From Cloacibacterium caeni (lineage in GTDB: Bacteria > Bacteroidota > Bacteroidia > Flavobacteriales > Weeksellaceae), in assembly GCF_907163105.1 (NCBI RefSeq), contig NZ_OU015321.1, positions 1,364,001-1,428,000 on the forward strand: DNA of 64,000 nucleotides, written 5' to 3'. Shown here in pieces: positions 63,069-64,000 of the stretch. Under the pieces are notes generated by a model. It was not told where the DNA came from. It did no database searches and saw only the letters and a program-made list of their open reading frames with translations. Every line of letters begins with the position of its first letter. The first letter of the stretch is position 1. Both the position numbers and the translations under genes were made by a program.

Positions 63069-64000
63069 ATGAAGTTTTATTTAAGAAGTGCGGAAATTGA
63101 TGAAAGACCTATATATATAACAGGAAATTTCAATGATTGGAATCCTAAAGACCCGAATTATGTTTTAGAAAAAGATGATAAAATAGAAGATTTATATTTT
63201 ATTGAAATTAATGACGAAAATTTATCCGAAAATATAGAATTCAAATTTACAAAAGGAGGTTGGGAAAGCGTAGAAATTGACAGATACGGAAATGTAACAC
63301 CCAACAGAAAAATTGAAAAATCTGAAAAAACCAGTCAAAATTCGGTTGAAAAATGGAGACTGAATTGGGGACCTTTCAAAAAAGAGTTTTTCCCGATTGT
63401 AGAATTGATTTCGGAGAAGTTTTTTATGCCACAACTCAATAAATCCCGAAAAGTTTGGGCGCTTTTACCTTTTGATTATCATAAAACAGATAAAGAATAT
63501 CCTGTTTTGTACCTTCAAGACGCACAAAATTTGTTTAATGAAGGCTCTGAATTTGGGAACTGGGAAATTGATAAAAAACTCTCTATTCTCTCTGAATACG
63601 GACGTGGAGACATCATTATCATCGCCATAGAAAACGGAAAAGATGACAGAATTAAGGAATATATTTTAGATAAATCTTCGCTTACAGACAATGCAGAAGG
63701 AAAAAAATACATCAGATTTGTAACAGATACGCTGAAACCTTATGTAGATTCTGTCTATAGAACCAAACAAGAGCGAGAATTTACAGGAATTGGTGGCAGT
63801 TCTCTTGGCGCTTTAATCAGTATTTATGGTGGTTTTTTGTATCCTGAAGTGTATTCTAAATTATTGATTTTTTCGCCGTCGCTTTGGTTAAATCCTGAAA
63901 ATAATTTTCAATTGTTAAATTTCAGTAATCATTATAAAACCAAAGTTTATTTATACGGAGGCGAAAAAGAAGGCTCTAAAATGGTGGAAAGAATTCATCT
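63069..64000 (+). CDS. Esterase with N-terminal glycogen-binding-like domain (cut by window edge)
   Basis: An open frame from the ATG at 63069 continues to the window end, about 310 codons. Residues 1-60 resemble a CBM48/CBM20-type starch-binding domain: MKFYLRSAEIDERPIYITGN then FNDWNPKDP. The rest is an alpha/beta hydrolase of the esterase D/IroE type: VWALLPFDYH, PVLYLQDAQNLF, and the nucleophile Ser in FTGIGGSSLGALISIYGG. Similar two-domain esterases are often annotated as glucan-related. Because the gene is divergent from glgB, a role in glycogen or starch handling is likely but inferred. The C-terminus is missing. Confidence 0.88.
   Translation, partial: MKFYLRSAEIDERPIYITGNFNDWNPKDPNYVLEKDDKIEDLYFIEINDENLSENIEFKFTKGGWESVEIDRYGNVTPNRKIEKSEKTSQNSVEKWRLNWGPFKKEFFPIVELISEKFFMPQLNKSRKVWALLPFDYHKTDKEYPVLYLQDAQNLFNEGSEFGNWEIDKKLSILSEYGRGDIIIIAIENGKDDRIKEYILDKSSLTDNAEGKKYIRFVTDTLKPYVDSVYRTKQEREFTGIGGSSLGALISIYGGFLYPEVYSKLLIFSPSLWLNPENNFQLLNFSNHYKTKVYLYGGEKEGSKMVERIH

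Overview
The window looks like chromosomal DNA from a member of the Flavobacteriia. It is AT-rich and Sec signal peptides end in AQ. Candidate promoters carry the Bacteroidetes -7 box TAnnTTTG. The gene set includes gldF and gldG, PorT-type beta-barrel proteins, a fused PurL and a type II-C Cas9. A Weeksellaceae relative such as Chryseobacterium or Cloacibacterium is my best guess from gene content only. No rRNA or tRNA gene was recognised.

Layout. 1-3.5 kb: a cut-off secreted protein, a NarL-type response regulator and its TPR histidine kinase. 4.0-6.25 kb: a broken IS1182-like transposase, then a two-gene membrane module (a 2-TM protein and a zinc-ribbon DUF3667 protein) bracketed by a 12-bp inverted repeat, with a 170-bp nested palindrome in front. 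6.4-7.4 kb: a bile-acid:sodium-symporter-like permease. 7.7-12.35 kb: a compact CRISPR-Cas9 locus with 14 repeats, cas9 and a divergent tracrRNA, but no cas1 or cas2. 12.9-18.5 kb: two cold-shock proteins, ffh, a barrel protein, phoH, a SAM hydrolase-family enzyme and hemJ. 18.7-21.7 kb: a GxxExxY protein, gldF and gldG, between two copies of a 72-bp interspersed repeat. 22-26.4 kb: an accessory island with a DUF4268 protein, a single-chain nuclease-methyltransferase, a HEPN/MNT toxin-antitoxin pair and a small secreted protein.

26.9-50.5 kb is mostly housekeeping: kbl, dacB, priA, proline dehydrogenase, aroB, two PorT-like barrels, the purine genes purB-purL-purC-purF, an SDR, an aldehyde dehydrogenase, an L,D-transpeptidase-like lipoprotein, a thioredoxin, a lipid A acyltransferase, a glycosyltransferase and an exonuclease. 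50.5-57.9 kb: apaG, then sucA and odhB with an uncharacterised secreted protein between them, and two more unknown envelope proteins. 58-64 kb: the glycogen operon glgB-glgA-glgC, and divergently a cut-off esterase with a glycogen-binding-like N-terminal domain.

The most unusual material is in the CRISPR locus and the non-coding repeats. Two trailer-end CRISPR repeats carry the same 28-bp insertion, making them 64 bp instead of 36. An inverted 11-nt piece of the repeat sits in the leader and could act as a cis anti-repeat. The restriction-modification gene carries several perfect palindromes in frame. Several families of short palindromic and CACAAAG-type repeats fill the intergenic gaps.
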